Shown here: positions 1 through 10,703 of the stretch, piece by piece
Layout of the letters: each line of letters starts with the position of its first letter
Position numbering within the stretch: the stretch's first letter is position 1
Assembly (NCBI RefSeq): GCF_029227915.1
Contig: NC_079877.1
Span: 15,362,851 to 15,426,850 of the forward strand
DNA: 64,000 nt
Reading direction: 5' to 3'
From: Hydractinia symbiolongicarpus
Taxonomy: Eukaryota > Cnidaria > Hydrozoa > Anthoathecata > Hydractiniidae
The notes under the pieces: generated by a model
What the model was told of the DNA's origin: nothing
Database searches by the model: none
Seen by the model: only the letters and a program-made list of their open reading frames with translations
Position numbers and translations under genes: made by a program

Positions 1-1950
1 ATTTGAATTATTGTATATTTTACAGAACTAACAAAAATACACAGTTTATACCAAGTCCTGATAATAATTGGCTTAGCTGGCATGCTTTTTCTCGTAATAT
101 TTGAAGTTGGAAAGGTTGTACCTTTTCATTGAAGGAACACTATATTAATTTGTACGTTTATAATGCGCAAAAGCGTGTTATATTTATCGCTTCATTAAAA
201 AGAAGATTATAAAGTACCGTATTATTAGCTTGAATTGGAAAAAATTGGAAAAAAATGAGTTGCGAAGGTATGGATGATTTGAAAGTTATTTTTATGTTTT
301 TTCCTTGGTTTTATGCTAGCTAACTAAAGTAATTTTTCGTGCCTGAGGCCACCATGGAAAATGCTTTTTGTTGTTATCCTTCAATTAAATCATCAGCTAG
401 CTACCTCTAGGTAGCTTCTGTCAGAGAAGGAAATTTAATCGACAAGTTGAATGACTCTTTAAGTATGTGAAACTACATAATACACCTTAAAAACACTTCG
501 TGTTTTTCGTAACTTTTGTGTTCAGTATGGTAGATTAGTATGCGTGTGAGTGTTTCAGTCTCAGGAAATCTTTATGTGGTGCATTATTATTACTGTCAAA
601 TGTTGAATTTCTTGAGTTTTTTTATATTGTGGCAGGGGTTATTTTAAATTTCGAATTTTTGGAACAAAATAAATAAGTAAATAACCTTCGGAAGAGTTCA
701 TTTATTATTTTGTGCAATAATAAACACACTAGAGTTATTAATAAATTTATAAAAAGAATGGCACTTGCCACCCATACTACTCAGGAAACAAACTAATGGA
801 CAAATCTTCCTCCTCTAAAAGGAATTGTGAAAACGAAAGAAAATTTTATCAGAGGAACATTGGTTTGTAAATCTTAAAATACTTTCAGCGAAAACCAGTC
901 GATTTATTGATATGTTTTTTATTAAGTTACAGTTAAAAGTTCTTTTAATATCAGCCTGCTGTTTCTTATGATCTTGTTTCTTATTGTAAAAACACGTTTG
1001 TTTACAATAATTCAGACAAACTGATATTTTTTAGAATGAAACTACTCCTATGTATAAAAACGATTGTTGTAACTTCTAAAATTTCAGTGTGATTATGCCT
1101 GTAACATGGATCATGTTTTTAAATGAATTTTGTCGTGTTCTTATGAGTTTTTTTGTTTTTTAGGTCAACTAACTACACCCCGCAAGACTGGAAGTTTAAT
1201 AACTCTGGAACCATAAATTGTATTAACCTGACCTCCTAGTAGCTGACTTTTTAGCATTCTCAGAAATATGGAGGAAAAACTTTCCAAAAACTTATAGCAG
1301 ATGGTGTGCCACGCCTATTTTTAAAGGCACTGCTCCAGTTATTTTATTTATTTTAGTTATTTTGGTATATGGTTATTATAATGGAATTAAAATGTTAACA
1401 TTTAGGTTTATATGTCTAAAGTTGGTCAAATGATTTGCGCCCTTCGCTTTCACCGCCCTTTGACGCCTGTGGGCGTTATTTTATTATTGGAGAACGCCTA
1501 TTTACGCCCTTTTTTTAAAAGAAAAATGTTTAGCCATTATTACATCACATAAATATATTGTTTCCAGTTTAAACCCTAGAAATTTATGTTACTAAGAATT
1601 GTATATGGAAAAACTGAACATCAATCTAAAAAAAACAAGTAATGAATTGCCCAAAATTTATTTTCAAATGTGAATAATATTTGTTACGTTGGCGCCTCAA
1701 AGGGTCTTAAACTAAACCAAATTTGCTGAAATGTTTATTTAATTAATAAATTAACATTATTGTCAATGTTTACAAAAAAAATAAATAAAAATCTATCATG
1801 AACTACACAAATTCAAAAAAATAAAAAAATGCTGATGTCAGCAAAAAAAAATGCTGACATTCAGCATTTGAAGTATGATTTTTAAATGTCATGTAGCAGA
1901 CATCATTCGTACCAAGTTTTATAAGTTATAACCTAATGCAAGGGAAGTTA
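1..1950. other. AT-rich stretch without recognisable gene
   Basis: No reading frame with coding character is visible on either strand. The sequence is AT-rich with short homopolymer runs. A small inverted motif built from GCGTT/AACGC and CGCCC/GGGCG words lies around 1,438-1,512 and could be a decayed repeat end. Nothing else can be supported. Confidence 0.5.
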
Positions 1951-2016
1951 TGGGGATAGGGCATTTTTGCCCCCTGGACTACACTTCCCCCCCCCTATAC
2001 CCCGGCCTGAATAGGG
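1951..2016. repeat. Remnant end of a piggyBac-type TTAA MITE
   Basis: A C-tract is followed by CCCCGGCCTGAATAGGG and TTAA (2017-2020). This is the same terminal arrangement (GAATAGGG then TTAA) as the right ends of the complete elements at 43,000-43,751 and 53,593-54,308. No matching left end is visible upstream, so it is either a truncated copy or a chance resemblance to the terminus. Confidence 0.35.
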
Positions 2017-2020
2017 TTAA

Positions 2021-2984
2021 TGTATAGACAAGAATGTAATCTAACTACGTGCGAGACGTGATTAAACAAACAAATTAAACCCTATATGATGTTGTCATTA
2101 TTATTTTGTAAATTTTTAGATTTAAAAGGTTGGATTCAAAATCACGTTTTTTATTTACAAAAAATGGAAGTTAATTTCAAATGTTTTGTATTGTTAGAAT
2201 GCTTTCAGAAATGTTCAAACCCCACGCAATTAAAATCTCCAGAAGATCGTTTTTTTTTTATTATTTTTTGCACCCGCTCCGAATTAAGTCCGACTTTGTT
2301 CTCACTTATGAAACTTTACGGTAGTTTAAAAAAAAGTGCAAGAAAATTAAGATTCTGGTTTGTTCTTATTTTCTAACAAAATTCAGAATTAGGCTGTTAG
2401 TTGTAAAAACAGTTTTGTTCCTATTCATTAGAAAATATTTGGGTCCTGTCCTTATACAGTTGTTCTTACAAAAAAAGCGCGTAATCCTGTCACATTTCTT
2501 AGAAATTCCTAAAAAATATACCAGAGCATGTGATTTAAATTGCTCAATTAGTTGGTGCAATTTTTCCGAATATGGATCCCTCCTCAAAATTAAATTCTAG
2601 TGTAGCAAAATTGTATTTCGGCGAAATAAAAATTACGCTAGAGAATCAGTAGGCCGTTTTCGCAAAACTTTTGCTCATCCAGTAGATGTAGGGAGCTTCT
2701 CAATACACGCTTTTAGGGTTCAGGCGTAAATCCCCCGCTTCTCCCCCTCTCCCCCGCCACCTCCCGTAAAATGCACGACTCCATGTAAACTGTGCACGAA
2801 AATATTTTTGTTGTCATAGAAACCATTTGACGTCATCAAAATTTGCTGCTGTGCATGCGCAAAAACCTTCAACGGTATCCGACAGAATGTAACGTCATCA
2901 TGCGCAAGTGAAGTAAAGTTTTTTAAAAAATGTTGTCCCTTTTAAAAAAACATTGATAAAATGTGTAAATAATAAAGGGACAGA
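2021..2984. other. Unassigned stretch left of Polinton P1
   Basis: Short frames at 2,086-2,600 have biased, low-complexity composition and resemble no family I recognise. From about 2,690 the base composition becomes less AT-rich, which may mark the approach to the Polinton-like element, but no terminal inverted repeat could be found. Confidence 0.4.
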
Positions 2985-3300
2985 ATGAGTTTTTCTAGAA
3001 ATGCAATCAGCGCAATATACAATGCTGTATCAGCACCAGTAGCATCCACTACCAATGCTCTTACCGCTCGATAGCAGAGTGTGCCGAATACCGTTAGCGA
3101 TTATTATAAAAAATTAAAGGAACAATTTTCAAGAGGAACGACGCTTCACGATGAGGTTGAACAAGAAGCACAAGAAGACTCATGATACCGAGGGCAACCA
3201 AGAAATCTACGCAGGTATTGAGGACATCAAGCATCTGTTTCCACGAAAAAATAAGGAAGCCACAGGTATTTAAGATATTCAGCATATATTTGATGAAAAT
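2985..3300 (+). pseudogene. P1 leader protein, DUF4116-gene N-terminus type (broken)
   Basis: The frame from the ATG at 2985 begins MSFSRNAISAIYNAVSAPVA. The N-terminus of the DUF4116-repeat gene at 40.5-41.2 kb (- strand) has the same NAIS-x-(I/L)Y-x-x-VSAPVA pattern, and the P4 gene at 56,327 starts in a similar way. After about 29 codons a TAG interrupts the frame, and further coding character is spread over two frames up to about 3,300. The DUF4116 repeats found in the other two loci are not visible here. The function is unknown. It is placed directly upstream of the P1 polymerase. Confidence 0.45.
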
Positions 3301-3308
3301 GATATAAA

Positions 3309-6300
3309 ATGTTGGAGGATAAGGATCGTGTAAAAACATGGAGAATCAACAAAAATCTGAACCAACCACTAACGGATGCAATCATGCGAAAAATTACACC
3401 ACACATAGACATGCGCGTAAATGTTGTTCACAGTTTCAGTTGCAACATTCACCAAGGTGGAGGTGGTGTATCTTTATATCATAAAGGTAAGAGCTCCGGG
3501 CCGCTATCAAGCATCGCGGAAATCAAAGCATTCATGGAAAAAATGTGAAATAAAGCGTCTTGATCTGTAGGATGGTGAGTTTTGTAGTAAAGCATATTTA
3601 CCACAAGTCAGAACCACCGAGACCCTAGGAGCATATAAAGGGGAAATTGTCTTCGATAATGTACAGATCAAGATTATAAGCACGCGTTAGCCTCTGCTGG
3701 GATTCGGCCCTCTTCCAGTTTGGCTTCCAAAAAAGAGGTGCTTCTACGCTATGGATGGGAAAATGGAACGAACGGACAATTTATGCTTTTGGAGATGTTT
3801 AGGGATGACATAGGACGCGGAACAGAAAGCCTAACAAAGCCAGCTCTTCCATTAGCCCGATAGTACTACAAGGACTCCAAGTTAAAGCGTGAAGATGTGC
3901 GTCCTACAAAGCTGGTGGTTCTAGAAGGTATTGCAAACCATTTCAAGCTTAACATCAAAGTATATGAGCCTAAATCAAACAATGCGAACGCACCATGGCG
4001 ACTCATTCATGGGCAGAAGCAGGATAAGGAAGGGTTGAATTGCTGGAAGGCCACTGTTTCTATATCAAAAATATCAAGGTATTGACAAAAACGTTGGAGT
4101 GCGAGGTATGCGGTCAGCTCTTTACTGAAGCCCGGAATCTCACGCAGCATAAGAAAAATGAATGCGAGGGGGTCAAGACAACAATCATTTGCAAGGGTGA
4201 GAAAGTGAAACGTATGCCGAGCAATTCGGAGAAGGTATTCTATGGTGAGGGGTTTAGCTACGTTGCCTCTCAATGGATTGAATACATGTGGAAAGAAACT
4301 GGGAGACATATACATCATGCTTTATGTGGTCTTGGTGGTGAACGTGTTATCCGTGATGACAAAGGAAAGGAGTGGAAAGTCGACAGCTATGAGCCTATCA
4401 CGAAGACCATTTACGAACACCACGGATTTTACTAGCACGGATGCTCGTGTCAGTCAGAACCTAATACATTCCGGTATGAGCAAACGATGAAAAAGATGGC
4501 TATGATAGAAGAACAGGGATACAACCTCATCACAGTGTGGAAATGTAAAAATTCTCCCATGCTTAACCGATATTTCAAAAAAAAATTCATCCGGTACACT
4601 CATTATATTGTGTTTGATTCCGAAGCCCTCTTGCCACCTTTATATTATCAGCAATAGAAAATAAAGACTCTCAAATTTTGTTAAAATTTTTTGTGGAGGA
4701 GCTCGAAAGGAGGCACAGTCTTATCATTGTTGAAGTTGAAAAAATGTACCCGAAACCTGACAATTTCAACATGCTTCCCAAAAAGACCCAGGATGCGTGG
4801 GCCGAATGGGTAAACCAGGTAGCTGTGATTGGGTTCAACAGTGGTAAGTATGATTTATATATGATCAAGCGGCATTTTGTTGAGGAAATTGCACAAGATA
4901 AAGTGAAAAGCAAGGTTGCAATGAAGGACAACAATTATATGTTCCTGACAATACCCAAGTTCAAATTTCTTGACATCAAAAATTTCCTTCCAAAAATTTC
5001 CAAATCCCTCGAATACAAGCTAGAGAAGCTCGTGTTCCCGTATGAATGGTTAACGAGTTATAATAAGTTAAGCCATGTTGGGCCTGTCGCGCACGAGGAC
5101 TTTTATAGCCGATTCGGCGGTAAAAACACTATCCGTTGAAGAATATGAAGCCTTCTGCGCAGAATTTCATAATCGGGGCTGTATCACAATGATAGATTGG
5201 TTACGCGAGTATAACATGGGTGACGTTGAACCCTTCATCGAAGCAGTTGATAAGATAAGACGTCAATATTACGGGGATGATATCGTTATTTTGAAGGATT
5301 CAGTGAATATCCTTGGTGTATCGACGAGATATGTGTTGAATAAGACCCTAAAATTAAACCATAAGATTGAGCTCTATGCACCAGGCCAACTATGGAAGCC
5401 CAAATGTAAAGAAGACCGCCACAGCAAGACTTTTAAGCATTGTAAAGAGGTGCAGAAAACATGTGAAAAATGTACGAAGAATGAGGCCTATGAGCTGTTA
5501 CAACCGGGTATGGTAGGAGCCCCGGCGATCGTATTTTGTAGGTACCACGAGCGTGGTGCAACAGGAATTAGATCACATGTGTACAAGGACGCCAAACGGT
5601 GCCAAATAATCCTAGGGCTAGACGCGAGCATGCTGTATGCTAGCACACTGATGTATGACTTTTCCAGCGGTAAGGAAAAATTGTTCCAGATTTTTGAGCC
5701 TAGATAGCCGGATAACGTTGAAAAAACAGGCTCCTTGTTTGGGTTTCCCAAGTTGATATTGAGGTGCCTAAAAGTCTGCGTGAAAAATTTAGTGAAATGT
5801 CTCCACTGTTTGTGGTGAAAAAAATACCCGATGAAGCCATTCCGGAGCACATGCACGATTATATAAAATCTACGGGCCGTAAACGTATTCCTGGTACACA
5901 TAAGTTGTTGGGTGTGATGAAAGCTGAAAAGATTCTGCTCTATACACCTCTGTTAAAATGGTACCTGGATCATGGTTTACAAGTGATAGCGGTACACCAA
6001 TTTTTAAAATAGAAGCGCGGTAAACCTTTTGCATGGTCCCCTGAAAAAAATGCTACTTCTCGTAGGGAAACTGATAAAAGTCCAGACAAGTCCAGCGTAG
6101 TACTGGAGATACGACCAAGTAGAACGGGAATTCATTCTATGGGAAGATGATTGAGGATGTAGCAAGGCATGGGAATACAACGTTTACCAGAGACGAAAGG
6201 AAGGTCGATCAAGCAATGAAATCTCTTTATTTTGAAGGCTTGGAGCCGATAAGTGATGCGTACGAGATCAGAGAAGACAAACGCAAGTGCAGCATTGACA

Positions 6301-6852
6301 GAGCCTACCAATTCGGTATCGCATTGTACCAATTAGCCAAGTTACTTATGCTTGAATTTTACTACGATTATTTGAATAAGTACGTGGATCGTCAAAATTT
6401 TGAGTATATCACAAGGATACGGACAGTGCCTATTTTGCTGTCTCTGGTGAAGAATTGCGCGATGTTGTGCGTCGTGAGCTGATTGAGGGGTACGACAATG
6501 CGGTGAAAAACTGGCTGGTGACGGACGATTACTCGATTAGGACGGGAGGATTATTCAAACATGAATTTATAGGTTTTAGAATGATCGCATTGACAGCCAA
6601 GTGCTATTTCGTCGAAAGGAAAGATGGCACCAAGTTTTCGTGCAAAGGGCTGTCAAAGAAGCAGAATGCCATGACTTGGTCTAGGTACATGAACACGTTA
6701 AAAGGAAGGTTAGAAGCTGCGAAAAAAAAGAGTTTAGAGTTTATGATCAAGGGATGATAACTTATGCGCAAAGTAAGCTAAAGCTCTCAGCGTTCTACGA
6801 CAAACGTCGCTTCCTAAATGACGGCATACATGCGGTGCCTTTGGAATTGTAA
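3309..6852 (+). pseudogene. P1 protein-primed family B DNA polymerase (Polinton type), frameshifted
   Basis: This is a replicative DNA polymerase of the Polinton/Maverick type, readable over about 1,150 codons in several frames. In order: an N-terminal region; a C2H2-like finger (CEVCGQLF...H...C, about 4,099-4,165); a restriction-nuclease-like segment with HIHHALCG (from 4,307), VDSYEP and GYNLITVWKC (about 4,520); a DEDD exonuclease with Exo I D-x-E (VFDSEAL, about 4,610), Exo II GFNSGKYDL (about 4,830) and Exo III Y-x3-DV near 5,210; polymerase motif A LDASMLYAS (about 5,615); motif B NGNSFYGK (6,123-6,146); and motif C DTDS (6,416-6,427). The tail has YDKRRFLNDGI. At least six stops or frameshifts break it, including one in the A-run near 6,725 and one just before motif C. 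The catalytic codons themselves survive. It differs clearly from the P3 polymerase. Confidence 0.82.
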
Positions 6853-6907
6853 GTCGCGTCCAATATATTTTTGTGTTTGTCACTAAGGCAAACACAACAC
6901 AAAAGAC

Positions 6908-7242
6908 ATGGAAGAGAGTAAGAAATGCACGCGCTTTAATCACTATTATCCCTTAGACAATTTGAGGCTCAACGAACATAATGGACAGAGCGTTCCAAAC
7001 GTCCTCACGGAAAAGACCGACCACATTGCCCCATATGTGATCGCTCAGTCTATCTACACGACCGTATTCTAGGCAGAATATGCGATGCACTATCGTGGGA
7101 TACAGAGATAGCCTCTACAGAAACTATAGGATGTGACATTGTAACATTCATGAAGCACATCCAGGCACAGTTTAGAGGCGAGATGAAGTGGGAAAACCGA
7201 GGTCAGTGGGAATTCGACCACAAGGTTCACGTAAATATATAG
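6908..7242 (+). pseudogene. P1 HNH-like zinc-finger protein (broken)
   Basis: The start MEESKKCTRF resembles small proteins opening with a C-x2-C knuckle. A frame change near 7,000 leads to HCPIC, and then to a C-terminal segment with QAQFRGEMKWEN and EFDHKVHV, the W-x-N...DH pattern of HNH-type nucleases. The P3 protein at 14,082-14,447 has a related zinc knuckle plus QFNEGFTWEN, so the two appear homologous. It lies about 55 bp after the polymerase and about 170 bp before gene X. The reading frame contains at least two shifts. A DNA-cleaving role is inferred from the motif only. Confidence 0.55.
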
Positions 7243-7410
7243 AGAGAATGGAGAATATCCCAGCGACGAGGAATAGATTGCAAGGCTGCACTACACCAAC
7301 ATGCAGCCTATGTGGATTTTACGGATAATCAGACAAAGGGTAATCGATATATCTCTGAATAGTAGAAAAGATTGTAGTATAGTGTGGTTGATCAAACAAA
7401 GTTTCAATAA

Positions 7411-7968
7411 ATGGAATTTTGTTTCTTTATTTCAATAATTTTACCATATATAATAGTACTAATATTTTTTTTAAAATTTCGATATATAATAAATAAAATG
7501 ACCGAGCTTGTAAATATATTTGATGTTGTTGATACTCCTGCAGAAGCGACGACAAATAAGGAAAAACCAATCGACAAACGTCAAGTCTTGAAAGATGTAA
7601 TCAGGAAGGGTAAAGCACATCTTTTGCCAAAGAAATGTAGTGAAAGCTTTGTAGACAAAGCGTCAATCGATGTGATCGACAAGGCATATGCTGAATATAT
7701 TCAATGAGAAATTCAAGAGAAAGAAAAAAGAACGGGCCTGGCCTTATCTGCGCATGTAGTCAATTTATATTCAACTTCTGTGAGCAACTTGATTTCGATC
7801 GACTCTGTTCAAAATATGCCGGAAGATATTGATAATGATCCTATTATTAAAGAATCAATGACAGACCTTGGTATTCTGTTTCATGTAACCTTTGGTAAAT
7901 TTCTAGCACCGTTACTGGTGTTGGCGCACACTGCGAATCATGTTCAAGTTTTGTTCAAACAAAAATGA
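7411..7968 (+). pseudogene. P1 gene X: conserved Polinton membrane protein, one in-frame stop
   Basis: A single frame of 186 codons is interrupted only by a TGA at 7705-7707. The N-terminus is a hydrophobic segment (about residues 5-25), followed by a basic part with PIDKRQVLKD...RKGKAHLLPKK and FVDKA, then an acidic segment (DIDNDPIIKES) and a hydrophobic end (GKFLAPLLVLAHTANH). The P3 gene at 15,106-15,683 (-) matches over its whole length, including the first TM, which supports the start at 7411 over the later ATG at 7498. The P2 copies in the inverted repeat share the C-terminal half (NLYS, ENDPLLN, FGAMLPPVSVAM). The function is unknown. It lies next to replication or packaging genes in every lineage here, so a membrane-associated virion or assembly role is a guess. 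Confidence 0.7.
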
Positions 7969-7990
7969 AACCGAACAAAATCAAGAAGAT

Positions 7991-8196
7991 AATGACAGTG
8001 TATTTATTGTTTCTGATGTAGAATGTAGGTTGAATGAAAGGATTCGACTATTTACCACCACGACACTGTATTTCTAATTGATTATTGTTCTGTTGAAGGT
8101 GAAATAAATAAAAAACGTGATACACTATCAGAACTTCCATTCTCTGGTAGACATAGAAAACACTCCCTACGGGTATTAACACAAAAGTATAATTAA
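7991..8196 (+). pseudogene. P2 packaging ATPase, C-terminal fragment (left arm)
   Basis: The fragment starts at the repeat breakpoint and ends at TAA 8194-8196. The last part reads SGRHRKHSLRVLTQKYN, the region around the GRHRxHSLWxLTQ signature that follows the Walker B strand in A32/FtsK-like packaging ATPases of Polintons; P3 has the equivalent SGRYCKHSLWLLTQ. The N-terminal two thirds are absent here but present beyond the right arm (11,801-11,940). An early stop near 8,077 and a frame change show it is dead. Confidence 0.65.
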
Positions 8197-8766
8197 TTTT
8201 GTTATCACTAATTATTTTTGCAATTATATATCCATGTTATAAGTCGCGTAAGATTTTCTATCTTATAAATATAGTAATGGTTCCAAGATACTTGATCAAC
8301 TATCTAATTTAGAACAGAATGTTGCCAAAGAATTAAAAGCTTAAAGAACCAGAAGAAAGAAGACTGTAAAATCACCACTAATTGAAGAACCAATGAAAAA
8401 AATGTTGGTCCTGAAAAAAGGACTGATTAATTATGTGCTAACTGTAACTCTAAACAGTACCTAGGTAGAGAATACACTGAGCAACAAATAAGAGAAATAG
8501 ATAGTGATGGTATTAATAATATGTCAGCTAAGTATGAAGGCTACTTGAGTGGTTAAATGACTAAATGATTAGGTAAATCACTAATTAACTTATATTCTAA
8601 TGTGGCATGTGTATTATTAGTTGTCAGCAACCAACAAGAGTTGAATGATGGTTTAGAAAACGATCCATTACTTAATCCCGCTCTACAAAGATTTACGTGT
8701 GATATGTACTATCAATTTGGTGCAATGTTACCACCAGTTAGTGTAGCCATGATTACAGGTAGATAA
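8197..8766 (+). pseudogene. P2 gene X (left-arm copy)
   Basis: This is an AT-rich homologue of P1 and P3 gene X, read over several frames. It has a hydrophobic N-terminus near 8,200-8,260, a Cys-containing middle (CANCNSKQYLGREYTE) and the conserved C-terminal part SLINLYSN...ELNDGLENDPLLNP...CDMYYQFGAMLPPVSVAMITG ending at TAA 8764. The acidic D-P-(I/L)-(I/L) motif and the hydrophobic end align with the other lineages. Codons are strongly A/T-biased compared with P3, which suggests a different element lineage. A mirror copy lies at 11,118-11,674. Confidence 0.6.
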
Positions 8767-9180
8767 TATGTAGGAAATTCTAGTACTAATAATAATGGAA
8801 CAACTAGTAGTGAAACAACCAATAGTGGAACAGCAAAAACCAGAACAACCAATAGTGGAACAGCAGAAAGTAACAAAACAGAAGAATCCCCAAAAGAGTT
8901 GAACAAGCTAAGAAGTTTGTTGAGCATAATCGCCGTAAAAAATAAGAATTAAAAAGACTCGATGATAGTATAAATAAACAAGAAGAACACCATGTTGAAA
9001 AAAAGTAAAATAATTACCAGTATGTGGGTGTTGATGGAGGCATAATATTAATAGGTGGATATTTTGCGTATAACAATATAAAAAAGAAAATGCTAGTATT
9101 ACAACACAAGCCACATTCCATTGAAGAACCAGAAAGCCAAAGGTAGTTATCAAAAAACCTAATAAAGGTATCTTTAACAT
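8767..9180 (+). pseudogene. P2 Ser/Thr/Asn-rich single-TM protein (left-arm copy)
   Basis: The start is low complexity, with two copies of a TTNSGTA-type repeat (about 8,800-8,870). It continues into a basic helix (EQAKKFVEHNRRKK) and, after frame changes, a hydrophobic segment VGVDGGIILIGGYFAY (about 9,020-9,070) followed by a basic, proline-containing tail to about 9,176. The P3 gene at 14,794-15,109 has the same plan: a GKRLAEWNRKNK helix, one TM, then a Pro/Lys-rich tail. The function is unknown; it follows gene X in both lineages. Confidence 0.5.
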
Positions 9181-9234
9181 GGAATAACTTTTTCTATTCC
9201 ATATATAGTAAAGGAAGTAAAAATTAACTTGACA

Positions 9235-9279
9235 TTGGTTCGGTACTCCGAGTTTCGTGTTATACACTCATCAGCCAAA
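9235..9279 (-). ncRNA. Hammerhead-ribozyme-like motif (left, inverted copy)
   Basis: Reverse complement of the motif at 10,605-10,649: CTGATGA, a GTGT/ACAC stem II with a three-base loop, then GAAAC and a TCGG/CCGA stem III. Penelope-like elements are known to carry hammerhead motifs in their terminal repeats. Because it sits in the left arm it points the opposite way to the right-hand copy. Confidence 0.55.
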
Positions 9280-9403
9280 TTATACAAGTGAAAAAAGTAA
9301 ACAAAAAATTCGTATCTATCTATTTGACAAGATAAATTCCTAAGAGACATCATTAAATGCGTGGTGTTATAAACATGTAAATAGATAATTGGCTAAGTAA
9401 TTA

Positions 9404-9535
9404 TCAGTCCTTAGATTTATAATTAGCCAAAAGAAACTTATTTGTGTGACGACATTTAGCAATGAGTTCACTGCGTTTGTTTAAAAGCTCACTTTTGTCT
9501 TTGTAAAAGAGGATTTCAAATTTTTCTTGAAGACA
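9404..9535 (-). pseudogene. Inverted copy of the Penelope-like ORF 3' end
   Basis: This encodes on the minus strand the last ~43 residues of the GIY-YIG protein of 9,554-10,480 (from LQEKFEIL to NYKSKD), with Lys for Asn at one position. It forms the inner end of the left arm. Penelope-like elements often carry partial inverted copies of themselves, but here the repeat continues about 1.4 kb into flanking Polinton DNA. Confidence 0.75.
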
Positions 9536-9553
9536 TAAGACGTAACCTTCAAC

Positions 9554-10480
9554 TTGAAACACGGCACATACCAACCTTACAAAAAACCAAACGACACCAT
9601 GCAGTACATACACACTTCTTCAAATCATCCACAACAGATACTAAAGCAGTTGCCAATTGCAATAGCTGATCGTTTATCTAAAAACTCTTCAAATGAAGCA
9701 ATTTTCGAGAAAGCGAAAGTCGTCTACGAAGATTCATTGAAAAAAAGCGGATATAAGAACATCAATCTGACGTTTACAAAAAAGAAAACCCGAAGAAGGA
9801 AGAAGAAACGTACGAGAAATGTAATATGGTTTAACCCCCCGTACAATAAAAATGTATCAACAAACGTAGCGAGGAAGTTCTTATCTCTTATCAACAAACA
9901 TTTCCATTCCGGACACCTGAAGAAGCTGTTCAACAAAAACAACATAAAGGTCAGCTACAGCTGCATGGAAAACATGGCCACCATCATCAAATCGCATAAT
10001 TCGAAAGTCTCGAAATCCGACACACCAGTTACAGCAAGCTGCAATTGCAGAAGAAAACCCGAATGTCCATTGGAAGGAAACTGCCAAGTGACGTCTGTCA
10101 TATACAAATGCGAAGTTACAGCACCCGCTCACCAAAAGAAAGTCTACATTGGTCTGACTGAGAAATCGTTTAAGACAAGATTCAATGGCCACAAACAGTC
10201 TTTTAGCAACAAAAAGTACAAGAACAGCACGTCACTTTCATCATACGTTTGGGACTTGAAAGAGAAAAACAATGTCACCCCGACGCTCAAATGGTCGACC
10301 ATCAAGCAAGTACAAAGCTACACTAACAATTCACGAAATTGTCCTCTTTGTCTTCAAGAAAAATTTGAAATCCTCTTTTACAAAGACAAAAGTGAGCTTT
10401 TAAACAAACGCAGTGAACTCATTGCTAATTGTCGTCACACAAATAAGTTTCTTTTGGCTAATTATAAATCTAAGGACTGA
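9554..10480 (+). CDS. Penelope-like element protein: linker, Cys knuckle and GIY-YIG endonuclease (5'-truncated)
   Basis: An uninterrupted 308-codon frame. The first ~150 residues (NVIWFNPPYNKNVSTNVA, then SYSCMENMATIIKSHN) match the region that follows the reverse transcriptase in EN+ Penelope-like retroelements. A Cys motif CNCRRKPECPLEGNC (about residues 179-193) precedes the GIY-YIG nuclease, visible as KVYIGLTEKSFKTRFNGH (about residues 212-229). A C-P-L-C motif and a short conserved tail follow. The reverse transcriptase is missing upstream, so this is a 5'-truncated copy, although the nuclease part has no stop. It occupies the unique spacer of the palindrome, and its last ~130 bp lie in the right arm. 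The first Met is arbitrary. Confidence 0.8.
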   Translation: MKHGTYQPYKKPNDTMQYIHTSSNHPQQILKQLPIAIADRLSKNSSNEAIFEKAKVVYEDSLKKSGYKNINLTFTKKKTRRRKKKRTRNVIWFNPPYNKNVSTNVARKFLSLINKHFHSGHLKKLFNKNNIKVSYSCMENMATIIKSHNSKVSKSDTPVTASCNCRRKPECPLEGNCQVTSVIYKCEVTAPAHQKKVYIGLTEKSFKTRFNGHKQSFSNKKYKNSTSLSSYVWDLKEKNNVTPTLKWSTIKQVQSYTNNSRNCPLCLQEKFEILFYKDKSELLNKRSELIANCRHTNKFLLANYKSKD

Positions 10481-10604
10481 TAATTACTTAGCCAATTATC
10501 TATTTACATGTTTATAACACCACGCATTTAATGATGTCTCTTAGGAATTTATCTTGTCAAATAGATAGATACGAATTTTTTGTTTACTTTTTTCACTTGT
10601 ATAA

Positions 10605-10649
10605 TTTGGCTGATGAGTGTATAACACGAAACTCGGAGTACCGAACCAA
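10605..10649 (+). ncRNA. Hammerhead-ribozyme-like motif in Penelope-like 3' region
   Basis: CTGATGA at 10,610-10,616, stem II GTGT/ACAC with loop ATA (10,617-10,627), GAAA at 10,628-10,631, stem III TCGG/CCGA with loop AGTA (10,633-10,644), and TTGG/CCAA available as stem I. The core matches the minimal hammerheads described in Penelope-like elements. The expected N-U-H cleavage triplet after stem III is not intact (A where UH is expected), so activity is doubtful. It lies about 125 bp after the ORF stop. Confidence 0.6.
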
Positions 10650-10703
10650 TGTCAAGTTAATTTTTACTTCCTTTACTATATATGGAATAGAAAAAGTTAT
10701 TCC

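Larger units (their letters stand above)
7991..9535. repeat. Left arm of 1.5-kb inverted repeat
   Basis: This arm matches 10,349-11,800 in reverse complement with very few differences. The 71-codon frame 8712-8927 is identical to 10957-11172, and the 119-codon frame 8908-9267 differs from its partner by one residue. The left arm carries about 93 bp (around 8,107-8,203) that are missing from the right arm. It contains P2 gene fragments reading rightward and, at its inner end, the last ~130 bp of the Penelope-like coding region reading leftward. The outer breakpoint at 7991 cuts into the packaging ATPase gene. Confidence 0.9.

Noticed and set aside
8908-9267. 119-codon hydrophobic frame on the minus strand (and its mirror at 10,617-10,976)
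   Set aside because: Antisense to the P2 single-TM protein; the hydrophobic character comes from AT-rich complement. Conservation between the arms only reflects the recent duplication.
9554-10480. Free-standing homing endonuclease of the GIY-YIG family
   Set aside because: The N-terminal half and the Cys motif match the post-RT region of Penelope-like elements, and a hammerhead motif follows; a truncated retroelement explains it better.
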